A stretch of 64,000 nucleotides of DNA, from NCBI RefSeq assembly GCF_004001065.1, contig NZ_BIML01000026.1, forward strand, positions 1-64,000. Direction: 5' to 3'. The notes under the pieces were generated by a model. It was not told where the DNA came from, did not search any database, and saw only the letters and a list, made by a program, of their open reading frames with translations. The position numbers were made by a program, and so were the translations under genes. Source of the stretch: Paenibacillus xylaniclasticus (GTDB taxonomy: Bacteria > Bacillota > Bacilli > Paenibacillales > Paenibacillaceae). Positions 40,501-48,988 of this stretch are shown piece by piece (position 1 is the first letter of the stretch; each line of letters opens with the position of its first letter).

Positions 40501-41143
40501 ATTCATCTTGCCCGAGCAGGTCCAAAATTTCGGCATCCGTACCAAAGCCCAGAGCGCGGAGCAATACCGTAACCGGAATTTTACGAGTACGGTCGATACG
40601 GACATAAATGATGTCCTTAGCATCCGTCTCAAGCTCCAGCCATGCACCGCGGTTCGGGATAACCGTCGCCGTGTAGGTACGCTTAGCGTTCTTATCGACC
40701 TTCGTGCTGAAGTAGACGCTAGGGGAGCGGACCAACTGGCTGACGATTACCCGTTCTGCACCGTTGATAATAAACGTGCCCGTCTCGGTCATAAGCGGGA
40801 AATCGCCCATGAACACTTCTTGTTCTTTAACTTCGCCCGTTTCCTTGTTAAGGAGACGCACTTTCACACGAAGTGGAGCCGCGTACGTAACGTCGCGTTC
40901 TTTTGACTCATCAACTGAATACTTAGGCTCACCTAAGCTATAGTCAATAAATTCGAGTGACAGATTGCCCGTAAAGTCCTGAATCGGCGAAATGTCCTGG
41001 AACAGCTCAAGTAAGTCGGTTTCCAGAAACTTCTCGTACGATTTTTGTTGGATTTCAATCAGGTTCGGAACCTCGAGCACTTCGTTAATGCGCGCATAAC
41101 TTCTCCGCGTGCGTCGACCATACTGAACAAGTTGTCCTGCCAA
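37598..41143 (-). CDS. rpoB: DNA-directed RNA polymerase subunit beta
   Basis: The 1181-residue beta subunit. The rifampicin-binding cluster ([20 protein letters not shown], then [12 protein letters not shown]) is wild-type. The C-terminus ([13 protein letters not shown]...) is followed by an acidic tail. The start is a TTG at 41143 giving [10 protein letters not shown], with GGGGTGAGG 5 nt upstream; the ATG at 41161 overlaps this site. B. subtilis rpoB also starts this way. A promoter and a structured leader of about 500 nt precede it. Confidence 0.98.
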   Translation of the reverse strand: MAGQLVQYGRRTRRSYARINEVLEVPNLIEIQQKSYEKFLETDLLELFQDISPIQDFTGNLSLEFIDYSLGEPKYSVDESKERDVTYAAPLRVKVRLLNKETGEVKEQEVFMGDFPLMTETGTFIINGAERVIVSQLVRSPSVYFSTKVDKNAKRTYTATVIPNRGAWLELETDAKDIIYVRIDRTRKIPVTVLLRALGFGTDAEILDLLGQDEYIRNTLDKDNTDSTEKALIEIYERLRPGEPPTLENAKSLLVARFFDPKRYDLANVGRYKINKKLHIKNRLFNQRLAETLVDPATGEIIAEAGQLVDRRLLDEILPRLESNVGFKTYHVSNGVLNADEIPLQTINVFSPIEDGKVVKLVSNGIIDKSVKHITPADIIASINYFINLLHGIGNTDDIDHLGNRRLRSVGELLQNQFRIGLSRMERVVRERMSIQDANAITPQALINIRPVIASIKEFFGSSQLSQFMDQTNPLAELTHKRRLSALGPGGLTRERAGFEVRDVHPSHYGRMCPIETPEGPNIGLINSLSTFARINEYGFIEAPYRRVDPKTGIVSDQIDYMTADEEDNYVVAQANAKLTEEGKFAEDIVLVRYNKQRDNILTMPSDRVDYMDVSPKQVVSVATALIPFLENDDSNRALMGSNMQRQAVPLLIPKAPLVGTGMEHKSAKDSGVCIVSKYDGVIERVTANEILLRRVEMVDGKPVQGDLVKHKLHKFMRSNQGTCINQRPIVHKGDVIRKGDILADGPSTEQGELALGRNVVVAFMTWEGYNYEDAILLSEKLVKEDVYTSIHIEEYESEARDTKLGPEEITRDIPNVGEEALKNLDERGIIRVGAEISAGDILVGKVTPKGVTELTAEERLLHAIFGEKAREVRDTSLRVPHGTDGIVVDVKVFTRENGDELPPGVNQLVRAYIAQKRKISEGDKMAGRHGNKGVIARIMPEEDMPFLPDGTPVEVVLNPLGVPSRMNIGQVLEVHLGMACKRLGIHAATPVFDGARENDVFNAMEEAGMQRNGKTILYDGRTGEQFEREVTVGVMYMIKLAHMVDDKIHARSTGPYSLVTQQPLGGKAQFGGQRFGEMEVWALEAYGAAYTLQEILTVKSDDVVGRVKTYESIVKGENVPEPGVPESFKVLIKELQSLGMDVKILSEDEQEIEMLEIDDEEDGTGDKLNLNLEGAEAGIE

Positions 41144-41195
41144 CTTAACCTCACCCCTCATGTCTGCTTCACAGCTTACGTATCGTAAAACAATA

Positions 41196-41255
41196 AAAAC
41201 TTCCGCGACGGTCGCTGCATCAACCTGATGCTTTCCGTCTATCTGAGGAAGTTTT
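41196..41255 (-). terminator. Attenuator-like terminator just upstream of rpoB
   Basis: On the minus strand AAAACTTCC (41247-41255) pairs with GGAAGTTTT (41196-41204) and encloses GACGG/CCGTC (41235-41239 with 41207-41211) and GCATCA/TGATGC. The 3' arm runs into TTTTTATTGTTTT, a full intrinsic-terminator layout, yet it lies only about 50 nt before the rpoB start, downstream of the rpoB promoter. Confidence 0.6.
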
Positions 41256-41260
41256 CAGAC

Positions 41261-41310
41261 CGTCAAGCGAAGCTAATGTCCGCCTTTCACAGACCCAGCT
41301 TCGCTTGACG
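41261..41310 (-). promoter_or_regulatory. rpoB leader hairpin that can compete with the terminator
   Basis: A perfect 14-bp inverted repeat, CGTCAAGCGAAGCT (41261-41274) with AGCTTCGCTTGACG (41297-41310), 22-nt loop. Its 3' arm and neighbour contain GACGGTC (minus strand, 41258-41264), which can instead pair with GACCGTC (41207-41213) inside the terminator. The two folds exclude each other. Confidence 0.55.
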
Positions 41311-41374
41311 ACTTTAAATCTTTGTGAGTTACAACTCCTTACGGCACCTTCTACAAAGGAAGGTCCGGGCGGCG

Positions 41375-41440
41375 CTTTTCCTCGCGAGATAAGGAGGCGT
41401 TGATTATTGCTTGATCGCTTTCTTATCTCGTAAGGAAAAG
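41375..41440 (-). promoter_or_regulatory. Long hairpin in the rpoB leader
   Basis: CTTTTCCTCGCGAGATAAG (41375-41393) and CTTATCTCGTAAGGAAAAG (41422-41440) pair over 19 positions with two non-Watson-Crick positions. A smaller hairpin (ACCTTC/GAAGGT, 41346-41364) lies just downstream. Together with the two structures nearer rpoB they fill most of the leader. Confidence 0.55.
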
Positions 41441-41652
41441 GCTCGATCCCGAAATGATTTCGATGAAAGAGCAACCAGCCGGAGCATGATAGACCGAATC
41501 ACAGCATAGAGGCTCATACTACAGTAATTTTGCCCAAAACGTAAACATTATACGTCATCTTGTTATTTTCTATGCATGATGCGGTCGAATTTTGTTCTTG
41601 ACATTTTAGCTGGCTAAAGAGAAATAGCCCAGTCTAATACTGACATTTTATA

Positions 41653-41681
41653 ATAATATCACAACCGAAATGTCAAGTCAA
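41653..41681 (-). promoter_or_regulatory. Sigma-A promoter of rpoBC
   Basis: Minus strand: -35 TTGACT (41676-41681), 17-bp spacer, -10 TATTAT (41653-41658). An overlapping TTGACA with an 18-bp spacer to TATAAA is an alternative. It lies 20-50 bp after the methyltransferase stop and about 510 bp before rpoB, so it makes a long leader. Confidence 0.65.
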
Positions 41682-41703
41682 CAATTAGTTACGATTGTTC
41701 TTA

Positions 41704-42303
41704 TCATTCGTGAGTCGCTTTAAAAATACGGTACCCTTTGTCCTTCGTTACTTCTTCGACTGTTCCGAAAAGCTGCGCAAGCTTTGCTTCAGCTGAAGGA
41801 GCGCCCTGCTTTTTCTGTATGACGACCCACATCGTTCCTCCAGACTTCAGCAGCTCGTACCCTTCCTCGAATATTTGATGTACGACCGCCTTACCTGCCC
41901 TTATCGGTGGATTCGTTACAATAACGTCATACCTCTCGTCTCGCACAGCTTCATAGATGTCACTCTGCAGCAGTGTAACATTGCCTATGCCGTTGAGCTT
42001 AGCATTCTCTTTCGCAAGCTGGACTGCACGTTCGTTAATATCGATCATCGTAACATGCCCGCGAGCAGCAAGCTTAGCGCACGTTAAGCCAATTGGACCG
42101 TACCCGCACCCAACGTCGAGAACTTTGGCATCAGGAGGGATGTCGATCGTTTCGATTAATACTCGGCTTCCGTAATCGATTCCCGATTTGGAGAATACGC
42201 CGGCATCAGTTATGAACTTGAATCGGAAACCGCGCAGCTCCGTCTCATGTACTTTGCGGTCATGCGCCGCCTCAGGCGTCCTCGAGTAATAATGATTTGA
42301 CAC
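41704..42303 (-). CDS. RsmC-like class I SAM methyltransferase (YbxB-type)
   Basis: A 199-residue methyltransferase resembling the 16S rRNA m2G1207 enzyme RsmC. SAM motif I is DVGCGYGP (63-70), the acidic residue at the end of beta-2 is D88 (MIDIN), and the catalytic motif of amino-methylating enzymes is NPP (131-133, VTNPPIRAGK). A homologue, ybxB, lies in the same place between rplL and rpoB in B. subtilis. rRNA guanine N2 methylation is likely from the family; the exact base is not shown by sequence. Confidence 0.82.
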   Translation of the reverse strand: MSNHYYSRTPEAAHDRKVHETELRGFRFKFITDAGVFSKSGIDYGSRVLIETIDIPPDAKVLDVGCGYGPIGLTCAKLAARGHVTMIDINERAVQLAKENAKLNGIGNVTLLQSDIYEAVRDERYDVIVTNPPIRAGKAVVHQIFEEGYELLKSGGTMWVVIQKKQGAPSAEAKLAQLFGTVEEVTKDKGYRIFKATHE

Positions 42304-42344
42304 GGTCGTCTCTCCTAACTCCTAATAGAGTTGCATAACAGGAA

Positions 42345-42380
42345 CGAACCCCTCGAAGCCGTTAAGCTCCAAGGGGTTCG
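42345..42380 (-). terminator. Hairpin between rplL and the methyltransferase gene
   Basis: Perfect 9-bp outer stem CGAACCCCT (42345-42353) and AGGGGTTCG (42372-42380) with a smaller inner pairing. The T tract after it is broken (TTCCTGTTAT), so termination is probably partial, letting some transcripts into the methyltransferase gene. Confidence 0.6.
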
Positions 42381-42397
42381 CCATCTCGTAAACGAGA

Positions 42398-42760
42398 TTA
42401 TTTTACTTCTACCGTAGCGCCTGCTTCTTCCAGCTTAGCTTTGATCGTTTCAGCTTCTTCTTTCGAAACTTTTTCTTTCAGCGCTTTAGGAGCGTTGTCT
42501 ACAACTTCTTTCGCTTCTTTCAGGCCGAGACCCGTCAGTTCGCGAACAACTTTGATTACGTTGATTTTGGACGCGCCAGCGTTCGTCAGGATTACGTCGA
42601 ATTCGGATTGCTCAGCTGCTTCAGCTGCGCCGCCGCCTGCTACTACTGCTACTGGAGCTGCAGCCGTTACGCCGAATTCTTCTTCAATTGCTTTTACCAG
42701 ATCGTTCAGTTCGAGAACTGTCATAGCCTTGATGGCTTCCAAGATTTGCTCTTTAGACAT
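42398..42760 (-). CDS. rplL: 50S ribosomal protein L7/L12
   Basis: The 120-residue acidic stalk protein, present in several copies, which recruits translation GTPases. It has an N-terminal dimer domain, an Ala/Gly-rich hinge (about 34-50, [15 protein letters not shown]) and a C-terminal factor-binding domain ([20 protein letters not shown]). It lies 74 nt after rplJ. Confidence 0.98.
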   Translation of the reverse strand: MSKEQILEAIKAMTVLELNDLVKAIEEEFGVTAAAPVAVVAGGGAAEAAEQSEFDVILTNAGASKINVIKVVRELTGLGLKEAKEVVDNAPKALKEKVSKEEAETIKAKLEEAGATVEVK

Positions 42761-42834
42761 GGTTAAACCTCCATAAAATTAAGTTATTGGTATGGTGTTG
42801 CTATGCCGTCCTCATTAGGCGGCAGGACATTTCA

Positions 42835-43338
42835 TTAAGCTTGTGCTTCTTGCTTCTCCGATACGGCTTTGACTGCCAGTGCGAAGTTGCGAACTGGAGC
42901 TTGGAGCACGCTGAGGAGCATGGACAACAAACCTTCGCGGGACGGAAGCTCCGCCAGCGCTTTGATTTGGTCAACGCCTACAACACGGCCTTCAACAACG
43001 CCGCCTTTAATCTTAAGAGCTTCGTTCTTCTTGGCGAAGCTATTCAGAATTTTGGCAGGAGCAACAGCGTCGTTAACGCCGAACGCGATTGCCGTTGGAC
43101 CCGTAAGAACAGCGTCCAGTTCCGTAAGCTCAGCGGATGCCGTTGCACGACGAACGAGCGAGTTCTTCAATACTTGGAACTCAACGCCAGCTTCACGAAG
43201 CTCTTTACGAAGCTCCGTAACTTGCGCTACGTTCAAACCACGGTAGTCCGCTACAACTGTAGTCGAGCTGTTGCGAAGCTTCGCAGCGATTTCATCAACA
43301 ACCAGTTGTTTCTCTTGGATGATTTTTGCGTTTGCCAT
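42835..43338 (-). CDS. rplJ: 50S ribosomal protein L10
   Basis: The 167-residue L10, base of the L7/L12 stalk. The ATG at 43338 ([13 protein letters not shown]) is chosen because GGGAGGTG lies 6 nt upstream; the frame stays open upstream through the leader but that is not coding. The C-terminal helix binds L12 dimers. Expression is controlled by the L10 leader upstream. Confidence 0.97.
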   Translation of the reverse strand: MANAKIIQEKQLVVDEIAAKLRNSSTTVVADYRGLNVAQVTELRKELREAGVEFQVLKNSLVRRATASAELTELDAVLTGPTAIAFGVNDAVAPAKILNSFAKKNEALKIKGGVVEGRVVGVDQIKALAELPSREGLLSMLLSVLQAPVRNFALAVKAVSEKQEAQA

Positions 43339-43399
43339 TCTGTACACCTCCCGTAAAATATTGCACATTCCGTCTTTTGCGTTTCCCCGTCCGTGATGC

Positions 43400-43526
43400 A
43401 TGAGAAAGGCCCTCGCAGACGATGCGAAGGCCATGATGGTCTGTTTATTCCTAAGCGGAAGAGACAAACACTATATCATAACACCTCGGTAGGAAATTAA
43501 GCCGTTCCCGGCACCTACTGTCTACG
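43400..43526 (-). ncRNA. Ribosomal protein L10 leader RNA
   Basis: The minus-strand RNA carries the conserved parts of the Firmicutes L10 leader: GTAGACAGTAGGTGCC (43511-43525), the GGCTTAAT linker, then CCTACCGAGGTGTTAT (43478-43493), so that TAGGTG-type and CCTACC segments pair. A terminator-like hairpin, GGCCTTCGCA with TGCGAGGGCC (43408-43432), and a short T tract follow. L10 (with L12) binds such leaders to shut off rplJ-rplL. Confidence 0.8.
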
Positions 43527-43556
43527 GTATGCGTATTCGAAGTTAGCGCGAATCTC

Positions 43557-44249
43557 TTAACGGAACGATGCTACGTTCAGACGAGCGCCAGGGCCCATCG
43601 TCGAAGAGATTGCAATGTTTTTCAGGTACACGCCTTTAGCCGATGCTGGTTTAGCACGGTTCAGCGCATCGATCAACGTTTTGAGGTTCTCAGCGAGCTT
43701 CTCAGAGTCGAACGATACTTTGCCGATCGGAGCAAGGATTTGACCTGCGCGATCAAGACGGTACTCGATTTTACCAGCTTTGATTTCAGCAACTGCTTTA
43801 GCAACGTCGAACGTTACTGTACCAGCTTTAGGGTTAGGCATGAGGCCTTTACCACCGAGAATACGGCCGAGTTTACCGACTTCAGCCATCATGTCCGGCG
43901 TAGCTACGCAGACATCGAAGTCGAACCAACCTTGTTGGATTTTGTTGATCATGTCGGAATCACCAACATAATCTGCGCCGGCAGCTTCTGCTTCCTTTGC
44001 TTTTTCGCCTTTGGCGAATACGAGAACGCGTTTCGTTTTACCCGTGCCGTGAGGCAGGACTACAACGCCGCGAACTGCTTGGTCTTGTTTACGCGAGTCT
44101 ACACCCAGACGTACCGCGACCTCAACCGTCTCGTCGAATTTCGCCGAAGCGGCTTTCTTCACGAGCTCGATTGCTTCGAGTGCTTCATAAGTTGCTTCGC
44201 TGTCAATCAGCTTAGCAGCTTCCACGTATTTCTTACCGCGTTTAGCCAT
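43557..44249 (-). CDS. rplA: 50S ribosomal protein L1
   Basis: The 230-residue L1 of the mobile E-site stalk, also an mRNA-binding repressor in many bacteria. The start at 44249 ([16 protein letters not shown]) has AGGAGGT 9-10 nt upstream. The conserved [14 protein letters not shown] lies near 123-136. It is 131 nt after rplK; that gap could hold an L1 target site but I do not see a clear one. Confidence 0.97.
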   Translation of the reverse strand: MAKRGKKYVEAAKLIDSEATYEALEAIELVKKAASAKFDETVEVAVRLGVDSRKQDQAVRGVVVLPHGTGKTKRVLVFAKGEKAKEAEAAGADYVGDSDMINKIQQGWFDFDVCVATPDMMAEVGKLGRILGGKGLMPNPKAGTVTFDVAKAVAEIKAGKIEYRLDRAGQILAPIGKVSFDSEKLAENLKTLIDALNRAKPASAKGVYLKNIAISSTMGPGARLNVASFR

Positions 44250-44380
44250 TTTGGAATAACCTCCTGTGTGGTAGTAGCGGAATATCCTCCTTGCGGATGA
44301 TCCTCCCACTGTCACGTGAGACGTACAACAACATCACACGCCGCCATTAGGCGCAATCCGTCACAATGTACGAATTGGAA

Positions 44381-44806
44381 TTAGTCTTCGATAACAACGC
44401 CCATCGAGCGCGCCGTACCTTCGACCATGCGCATTGCCGCTTCCACGGATGCTGCATTCAAGTCTTGCATTTTTTGCTCAGCGATTTCACGCACTTTCGC
44501 ACGTTTCACCGTTGCAACTTTCTTCTTGTTCGGTTCGCCGGATCCTTTGGAGATACCTGCTGCAACGCGAAGCAATACTGCTGCCGGCGGCGTCTTCGTC
44601 TCGAACGTAAACGAACGGTCTTCGAATACGCTGATTACGACAGGAATGATCAGGCCCGCTTGGTCAGCTGTACGAGCGTTGAATTCCTTACAGAACGCCA
44701 TGATGTTTACGCCTGCTTGACCGAGTGCTGGACCGACCGGCGGTGCCGGATTAGCCTTGCCTGCTGGGATTTGCAGTTTAACCATCTTGATGACTTTCTT
44801 TGCCAT
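44381..44806 (-). CDS. rplK: 50S ribosomal protein L11
   Basis: The 141-residue L11 of the GTPase-associated centre and thiostrepton site. The ATG at 44806 ([18 protein letters not shown]) is used: AAGGAGGTG is 6 nt upstream, and a GTG at 44815 lies within that site. It has the Pro-rich [18 protein letters not shown] segment. Located 91 nt after nusG. Confidence 0.97.
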   Translation of the reverse strand: MAKKVIKMVKLQIPAGKANPAPPVGPALGQAGVNIMAFCKEFNARTADQAGLIIPVVISVFEDRSFTFETKTPPAAVLLRVAAGISKGSGEPNKKKVATVKRAKVREIAEQKMQDLNAASVEAAMRMVEGTARSMGVVIED

Positions 44807-44897
44807 TCTAAACACCTCCTTAAACCAGTAATGCCCTTATGCTCGGAGCTCGGCTCCGATTCGCCGGAGGCGCCGACGACTTTCGGAAACCAGATTA

Positions 44898-45431
44898 TTA
44901 TATCTTCTCCACCTGTGTATAATCAAGCTCAAGTGGGGTCTCCCTGCCAAACATGTTGACGTGTACCTTCAGTTTGCTCTTATCGAGCAAAATCTCTTCG
45001 ATCGTGCCGACAAAGCCCGCGAAAGGCCCTACCTTCACGCTGACGGTTTCTTTCAGTTCGAACTCGATCTTCGGTTTCGGCTCCTCGATGCCCATGTGTC
45101 TCAAAATTTGATCCACTTCTTCCGGCATCAGCGGAGTCGGCTTAGATCCGGACCCTGTCGAACCGACGAAGCCCGTTACACCGGGAGTATTGCGAACGAC
45201 ATACCAGGAGTCATCCGTTTGAATCATTTCCACCAGGACGTAGCCGGGGTAAACTTTACGCATGACGGTCTTCTTCTTCCCGTCCTTGTTCACCACTTCT
45301 TCTTCCATCGGAACGAGCACGCGGAAGATCTTATCCTCCATGCCCATCGATTCGACTCGGCGTTCCAGGTTCGCCTTCACTTTGTTCTCATACCCAGAGT
45401 AAGTATGGACTACATACCACCGTTTTTCCAT
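44898..45431 (-). CDS. nusG: Transcription termination/antitermination protein NusG
   Basis: The 177-residue NusG. The NGN domain (about 1-115) binds the RNA polymerase clamp, and the C-terminal KOW domain (about 125-177, VKVGPFAGFVGTIEEI) binds S10 or Rho. In B. subtilis NusG promotes pausing. The ATG at 45431 (MEKRWYVVHTYSG) is chosen because AAGGTGG is 6 nt upstream; an ATG two codons earlier abuts that site. It follows secE by 23 nt. Confidence 0.97.
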   Translation of the reverse strand: MEKRWYVVHTYSGYENKVKANLERRVESMGMEDKIFRVLVPMEEEVVNKDGKKKTVMRKVYPGYVLVEMIQTDDSWYVVRNTPGVTGFVGSTGSGSKPTPLMPEEVDQILRHMGIEEPKPKIEFELKETVSVKVGPFAGFVGTIEEILLDKSKLKVHVNMFGRETPLELDYTQVEKI

Positions 45432-45454
45432 AGCCATCCACCTTCGGACTCTTC

Positions 45455-45664
45455 TTAAACAATCAGTTCAACCAATTCAGAGATCCCGATGTCAAGAACC
45501 CAAAAGTAGACTGTCACGAGCACAATTGTAACGAGTACAACAATCGTATAGCTTGTCAACTCTTTACGGCTCGGCCACTTTACTTTCTTCAGTTCTGCCC
45601 AACTGTCTGCGAAGAAACTGAACGTTGTTCCGAAGCCTTGCTTCATCTTAGCCAAAAAAGCCAC
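45455..45664 (-). CDS. secE: Preprotein translocase subunit SecE
   Basis: A 69-residue single-span SecE, the clamp subunit around SecY. It has the amphipathic ELKKVKWPSRKEL segment and one membrane helix (about 42-62). The start is a GTG at 45664 (MAFLAKMKQG) with GGAGGT 6 nt upstream; another GTG at 45670 lies directly against the site. Between rpmG and nusG. Confidence 0.95.
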   Translation of the reverse strand: MAFLAKMKQGFGTTFSFFADSWAELKKVKWPSRKELTSYTIVVLVTIVLVTVYFWVLDIGISELVELIV

Positions 45665-45682
45665 GTTCACACCTCCAATAGA

Positions 45683-45832
45683 CTATCTCGTCTCGCGATG
45701 AGGAGTATGCTCGTTACAAAACTTGCAAAACTTCTTCATCTCGATGCGGTCGGGGTGGTTGCGCTTGTTCTTGTTCGTTGCGTAGTTTCTTTGTTTGCAG
45801 TTCGTACAAGCCAACGTAATGATTACCCGCAT
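45683..45832 (-). CDS. rpmG: 50S ribosomal protein L33, zinc-binding form
   Basis: A 49-residue L33 with two zinc CxxC pairs (CTNC at about 9-12 and CKFC at about 36-39), the C+ form. The ATG at 45832 ([12 protein letters not shown]) has AGGAGGTG 8 nt upstream. It opens the rpmG-secE-nusG group, behind its own promoter. Confidence 0.96.
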   Translation of the reverse strand: MRVIITLACTNCKQRNYATNKNKRNHPDRIEMKKFCKFCNEHTPHRETR

Positions 45833-45938
45833 TTGAAGTACACCTCCTGAGCTGTACTTGGTGCTGCTCATTTATGCTGAATCATGATTGATTCTTGAGC
45901 CAATAGGTTGAAAATTGCAGTTTTGGACCTACCCAAAC

Positions 45939-45967
45939 AGATTATCATATCGCAATTTTCGTGTCAA
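45939..45967 (-). promoter_or_regulatory. Sigma-A promoter of rpmG-secE-nusG
   Basis: Minus strand: perfect -35 TTGACA (45962-45967), 17-bp spacer, -10 TAATCT (45939-45944) with an upstream TG (extended -10). It lies about 105 bp before rpmG. The rest of the gene-free stretch 45968-46225 shows nothing I can assign. Confidence 0.65.
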
Positions 45968-46225
45968 TGCCGATATATTCTACAGCATTCTCGGCCAAGA
46001 ACAAGAGCAACCCCGCATCGTTACTAGCTTCCATGACAGTTAAGGTACATCAGATACTCTTGATGCAGTATGGCCAATTTTTGGTAAAATAGACATAGTT
46101 GCAATATTCTATCGCCTTCGCATGTCATTCAATCCAATCCCTCGCCATACAGCGCAAAATCTATTCTATGTGCGATCACGAATAACTCTACTATATCTTA
46201 CACTTACAACATGACACCTAACAAC

Positions 46226-46251
46226 TAAAAAGAGACGCTTCCGCGCCTCTT
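46226..46251 (-). terminator. Terminator after sigH
   Basis: Minus-strand stem AAGAGGCGC and GCGTCTCTT (46243-46251 with 46230-46238, one G-T pair), 4-nt loop, followed by TTTTTAG. It lies about 45 nt after the sigH stop. Confidence 0.85.
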
Positions 46252-46296
46252 ATAATTGCACTCTATCATAACATTCAGCATCCTGCGAGCTAGATG

Positions 46297-46947
46297 CTAG
46301 CTTCCGACATCCCGCAACTCTAAATAACGCTCCAGCTTGCGCTTGACGCGCTGCAGTGCATTATCAATCGACTTCACGTGTCGGTCAAGATCAACTGCAA
46401 TCTCCTGGTACGACCTTCCGTCCAAATACAGCATGAGCACTTTACGCTCAAGATCGCTCAGTATCTCGGACATCTTGTCTTCGAGACCAACAAACTCTTC
46501 CTGATTAATTATCAGTTCTTCCGGATCAGACACCCTAGTGCCGCAAATAACGTCGAGCAGGGTACGATCGGAATCTTCATCGTATATCGGCTTATCCAGC
46601 GAGACGTATGAATTGAGAGGAATATGCTTCTGACGTGTGGCTGTCTTAATCGCCGTAATAATCTGCCGCGTAATGCACAGCTCGGCGAACGCCTTGAACG
46701 ACGACAGCTTGTCCCCCTTGAAATCCCGAATCGACTTATATAAGCCAATCATGCCTTCCTGGACGATATCCTCCCGGTCGGCTCCGATCAGAAAATAAGA
46801 ACGGGCTTTCGCGCGAACGAAATTACGGTACTTGTTAATCAAATACTCTAAAGCTTCGCTGTCGCCTTCGCGGACCGCCTCCACGATATCCTCGTCCGTT
46901 CTGCAGTCATATCCGTCCGTACTCGTTTCTTTGAGGTCGATGCTCAC
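46297..46947 (-). CDS. sigH: RNA polymerase sporulation sigma factor SigH
   Basis: A 216-residue sigma-70 family factor that turns on early sporulation and stationary-phase genes. Region 2 (about 40-110) includes REDIVQEGMIGLYKSIRDF; region 4 (about 155-210) has the helix-turn-helix SYQEIAVDLDRHVKSIDNALQRVKRKL. It starts with GTG at 46947, with GGAGGG 7 nt upstream. Its place between rae1 and rpmG is as in B. subtilis. A sigma-A promoter lies upstream. Confidence 0.96.
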   Translation of the reverse strand: MSIDLKETSTDGYDCRTDEDIVEAVREGDSEALEYLINKYRNFVRAKARSYFLIGADREDIVQEGMIGLYKSIRDFKGDKLSSFKAFAELCITRQIITAIKTATRQKHIPLNSYVSLDKPIYDEDSDRTLLDVICGTRVSDPEELIINQEEFVGLEDKMSEILSDLERKVLMLYLDGRSYQEIAVDLDRHVKSIDNALQRVKRKLERYLELRDVGS

Positions 46948-47010
46948 GAACTATCCCTCCGGCCTGCAAGGCGTGCACTGCTCGACTCAAACTCTATCAA
47001 GCATAGAAAC

Positions 47011-47040
47011 AGTATACATTATGTAACTTCCAGACGTCAA
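47011..47040 (-). promoter_or_regulatory. Sigma-A promoter of sigH
   Basis: Minus strand: -35 TTGACG (47035-47040), 18-bp spacer, -10 TATACT (47011-47016). It lies about 65 bp upstream of the sigH start. In B. subtilis AbrB represses sigH; AT-rich DNA is present upstream but no specific site can be named. Confidence 0.7.
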
Positions 47041-47116
47041 CCGAAACGAGCTTCCATTCGCTATTACAAAGTACTATTTTTGTAAGCATATGTAAATAAA
47101 TTGCTAGCTATTTGTC

Positions 47117-47158
47117 ATATATATGTCAGGGATGATGATACACCTCTGACATATATAT
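47117..47158. repeat. 13-bp inverted repeat at the rae1 stop codon
   Basis: ATATATATGTCAG (47117-47129) and CTGACATATATAT (47146-47158) are perfect complements with a 16-nt loop. The right arm ends on the last base of the rae1 stop. No T tract follows, so it may be a weak terminator or a protein site upstream of the sigH promoter. Confidence 0.6.
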
Positions 47159-47688
47159 TACACTTCCCCGCGCCGCATCCTTTCGAACTTCGCTCTCACG
47201 TCTAGAGACAGCGTCCCATCGAGCGTATTCCGCTTGGACGGCTTTGCTTCCACTTCCCGCAGTGTCGCTTGAATCAGCTTCCTTTTCTGCTCGACATCGA
47301 TCAGAAGCTCTCGGGCTGATATTCTAAGCGCTCCTTTACCGAATGCGACATGCTGCTCCGTCATATCAGAGGTCGCAACATAGATGTCACGGCCTCTTAT
47401 CGTTAATTCCGACACAAGCCGCTCGATGCATTCGTCCGCCGTTTCCTTCTCCCTCGTATAGACGACCATCAGCTTATGCTGCTTGAACTTAGCCCCTAAT
47501 CCGGGAACTTGATGAGCGTCAAAGACGACGTACACCAGCATCCCGGTAAATCCTTGATAGTCCGCCAGCATATCGAGCAATGCATCCCGTGCATCCTCTA
47601 GATCCCGATCGCGGAGACGGTTCAGCACCGGCCATGCGCCGATTATATTGTAGCCGTCGACCAGAAGCACGTCTCCCTTCCGGTTCAT
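47158..47688 (-). CDS. rae1: NYN/PIN-like ribosome-associated endonuclease Rae1 (YacP)
   Basis: A 176-residue NYN-domain (PIN-fold) protein. Acidic active-site residues are visible as D11 (LLVDGYNII), D56-57 region (VVFDAHQ) and the D107 of VATSDMTEQ. In B. subtilis Rae1 enters the ribosomal A site and cleaves mRNA in a translation-dependent way. It starts 2 nt after rlmB, last in the cysE-cysS-mrnC-rlmB-rae1 run. Confidence 0.85.
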   Translation of the reverse strand: MNRKGDVLLVDGYNIIGAWPVLNRLRDRDLEDARDALLDMLADYQGFTGMLVYVVFDAHQVPGLGAKFKQHKLMVVYTREKETADECIERLVSELTIRGRDIYVATSDMTEQHVAFGKGALRISARELLIDVEQKRKLIQATLREVEAKPSKRNTLDGTLSLDVRAKFERMRRGEV

Positions 47689-47690
47689 CG

Positions 47691-48527
47691 TTATACGCCC
47701 CGACGCTGCCGCAGCACTTCGTACATGAGAACGCCAGCGGCTACCGATGCATTGAGCGAGTTCAGCTTGCCAGCCATAGGCAGCTTCACAAGGAAATCAC
47801 ACTTCTCTCGTATGAGGCGTCCCATCCCCTTGCCTTCGTTGCCAATAACCAGCGCAAGCGGCATATCGAACTTCGTACGATAGACGTCTTGTTCCGCCGC
47901 AACGTCCGTCCCCGCTACCCATACCCCTTGTTCCTTCAGCGATTCAATTGTCTGCGCCAGATTCGTTACCCGTGCAACCGGAACGTACTCAGCAGCTCCT
48001 GCTGACGTTTTCGCTACCGTCGCAGTGAGGCCGACTGAACGGCGCTTGGGAATGATAACGCCATGCACCCCTGTACATTCCGCCGTCCGAAGAATGGAAC
48101 CGAGATTGTGCGGATCTTCAATCTCGTCCAGTAGCAGAAGGAACGGCGTCTCGCCCTTCGCCTTCGCCGCCTCAAGCAGCTCGTCCACTTCGTAGTAGCG
48201 ATAAGGCGCCACCTGGGCAATAACTCCCTGATGGGCGACCTCCCCTGCCATCGAATCAAGCTTGCGCTTATCGGCGAATTGAACGATAATTCCCAACTGC
48301 TTGGCTTCCGCCACGATCGGAGCAGTCAAATGCTTCTGCGCGCCTTCAGCTATCCATATTTTATTAATTTCTCTGCCTGATCGCAGCGCCTCTAGAACGG
48401 GATGCTTGCCGGCAACGATTTCTTCGCCGCCTGTCAGCTCCTCTTCTCTAGCACGCTCAGTCGTACGGACCGATTGTCCATCGGAGCGGCGGCGTTCTTG
48501 TTTAAAAGGTTGACGGTGTTGTTTCAT
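47691..48527 (-). CDS. rlmB: 23S rRNA (guanosine-2251-2'-O)-methyltransferase RlmB
   Basis: A 278-residue SpoU-family (SPOUT knot) methyltransferase. A basic, disordered N-terminus (about 1-35) precedes the substrate-binding domain (GKHPVLEAL) and the SPOUT domain with motif 1 DEIEDPHNLGSILRTAE, motif 2 VIGNEGKGM and motif 3 IPMAGKLNSLNASVAA-like (LPMAGKLNSLN). Of two adjacent ATGs (48530, 48527) the second has the better 7-nt spacing from AGGAGG. It overlaps the mrnC stop. Confidence 0.93.
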   Translation of the reverse strand: MKQHRQPFKQERRRSDGQSVRTTERAREEELTGGEEIVAGKHPVLEALRSGREINKIWIAEGAQKHLTAPIVAEAKQLGIIVQFADKRKLDSMAGEVAHQGVIAQVAPYRYYEVDELLEAAKAKGETPFLLLLDEIEDPHNLGSILRTAECTGVHGVIIPKRRSVGLTATVAKTSAGAAEYVPVARVTNLAQTIESLKEQGVWVAGTDVAAEQDVYRTKFDMPLALVIGNEGKGMGRLIREKCDFLVKLPMAGKLNSLNASVAAGVLMYEVLRQRRGV

Positions 48528-48988
48528 CATAATTCCTCCTGGGGCGACTTCAGCCCTTCTTCATCAAGTGCGACCGCCAGCAGCTCCCCGATTCTTGCCC
48601 CGCGCCGTTCATAGAACAAATAGCCGAACAGCGCTTCCAGCGCCGTTGCGTGCCGATAATCAGCGGGATCCGCGTTCTTCGGCGGCGAGCCTGACTTGGC
48701 ATTGCGCCCTCTGCGCACAATGTCCGCCTCTTCTTCCGTCAACAGCGGCATTAGACGCTCAAGGGTTAGCCGCTGCGCCTTGGCCGACACTCGCCTGGTC
48801 GCTTCCCGATGCAGCTCATGCGATTTGTGATTCGGCTTCGATATCAAATATTGGCGGACGAGCAGCTCATACACTGCATCGCCCGCATAGGCGAGCACAA
48901 CCGGATTCATTAGCCTTGCCGGTTTGGCTGGCTCATGAAAGAGCAGATCGTGCACTTCCAGCTTAGCTTCTCGTTCATTCCCGCTCAT
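48527..48988 (-). CDS. mrnC: Mini-ribonuclease III
   Basis: A 153-residue RNase III-like nuclease without the double-stranded RNA-binding domain. It matures 23S rRNA ends in B. subtilis. The catalytic signature is VLAYAGDAVYELLVR, and the second acidic set is in ALEALFGYLFYE. The ATG at 48988 overlaps the cysS stop as ATGA; a GTG four codons upstream is possible. Confidence 0.93.
   Translation of the reverse strand: MSGNEREAKLEVHDLLFHEPAKPARLMNPVVLAYAGDAVYELLVRQYLISKPNHKSHELHREATRRVSAKAQRLTLERLMPLLTEEEADIVRRGRNAKSGSPPKNADPADYRHATALEALFGYLFYERRGARIGELLAVALDEEGLKSPQEEL

Noticed and set aside
37598-41143. Rifampicin- or streptomycin-resistance changes in rpoB and rpsL
   Set aside because: The rif cluster of RpoB and the two lysine loops of S12 read as wild-type.
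41220-41474. 84-codon frame in the rpoB leader
   Set aside because: Covers the leader hairpins, lacks a ribosome-binding site, and the residues look random.
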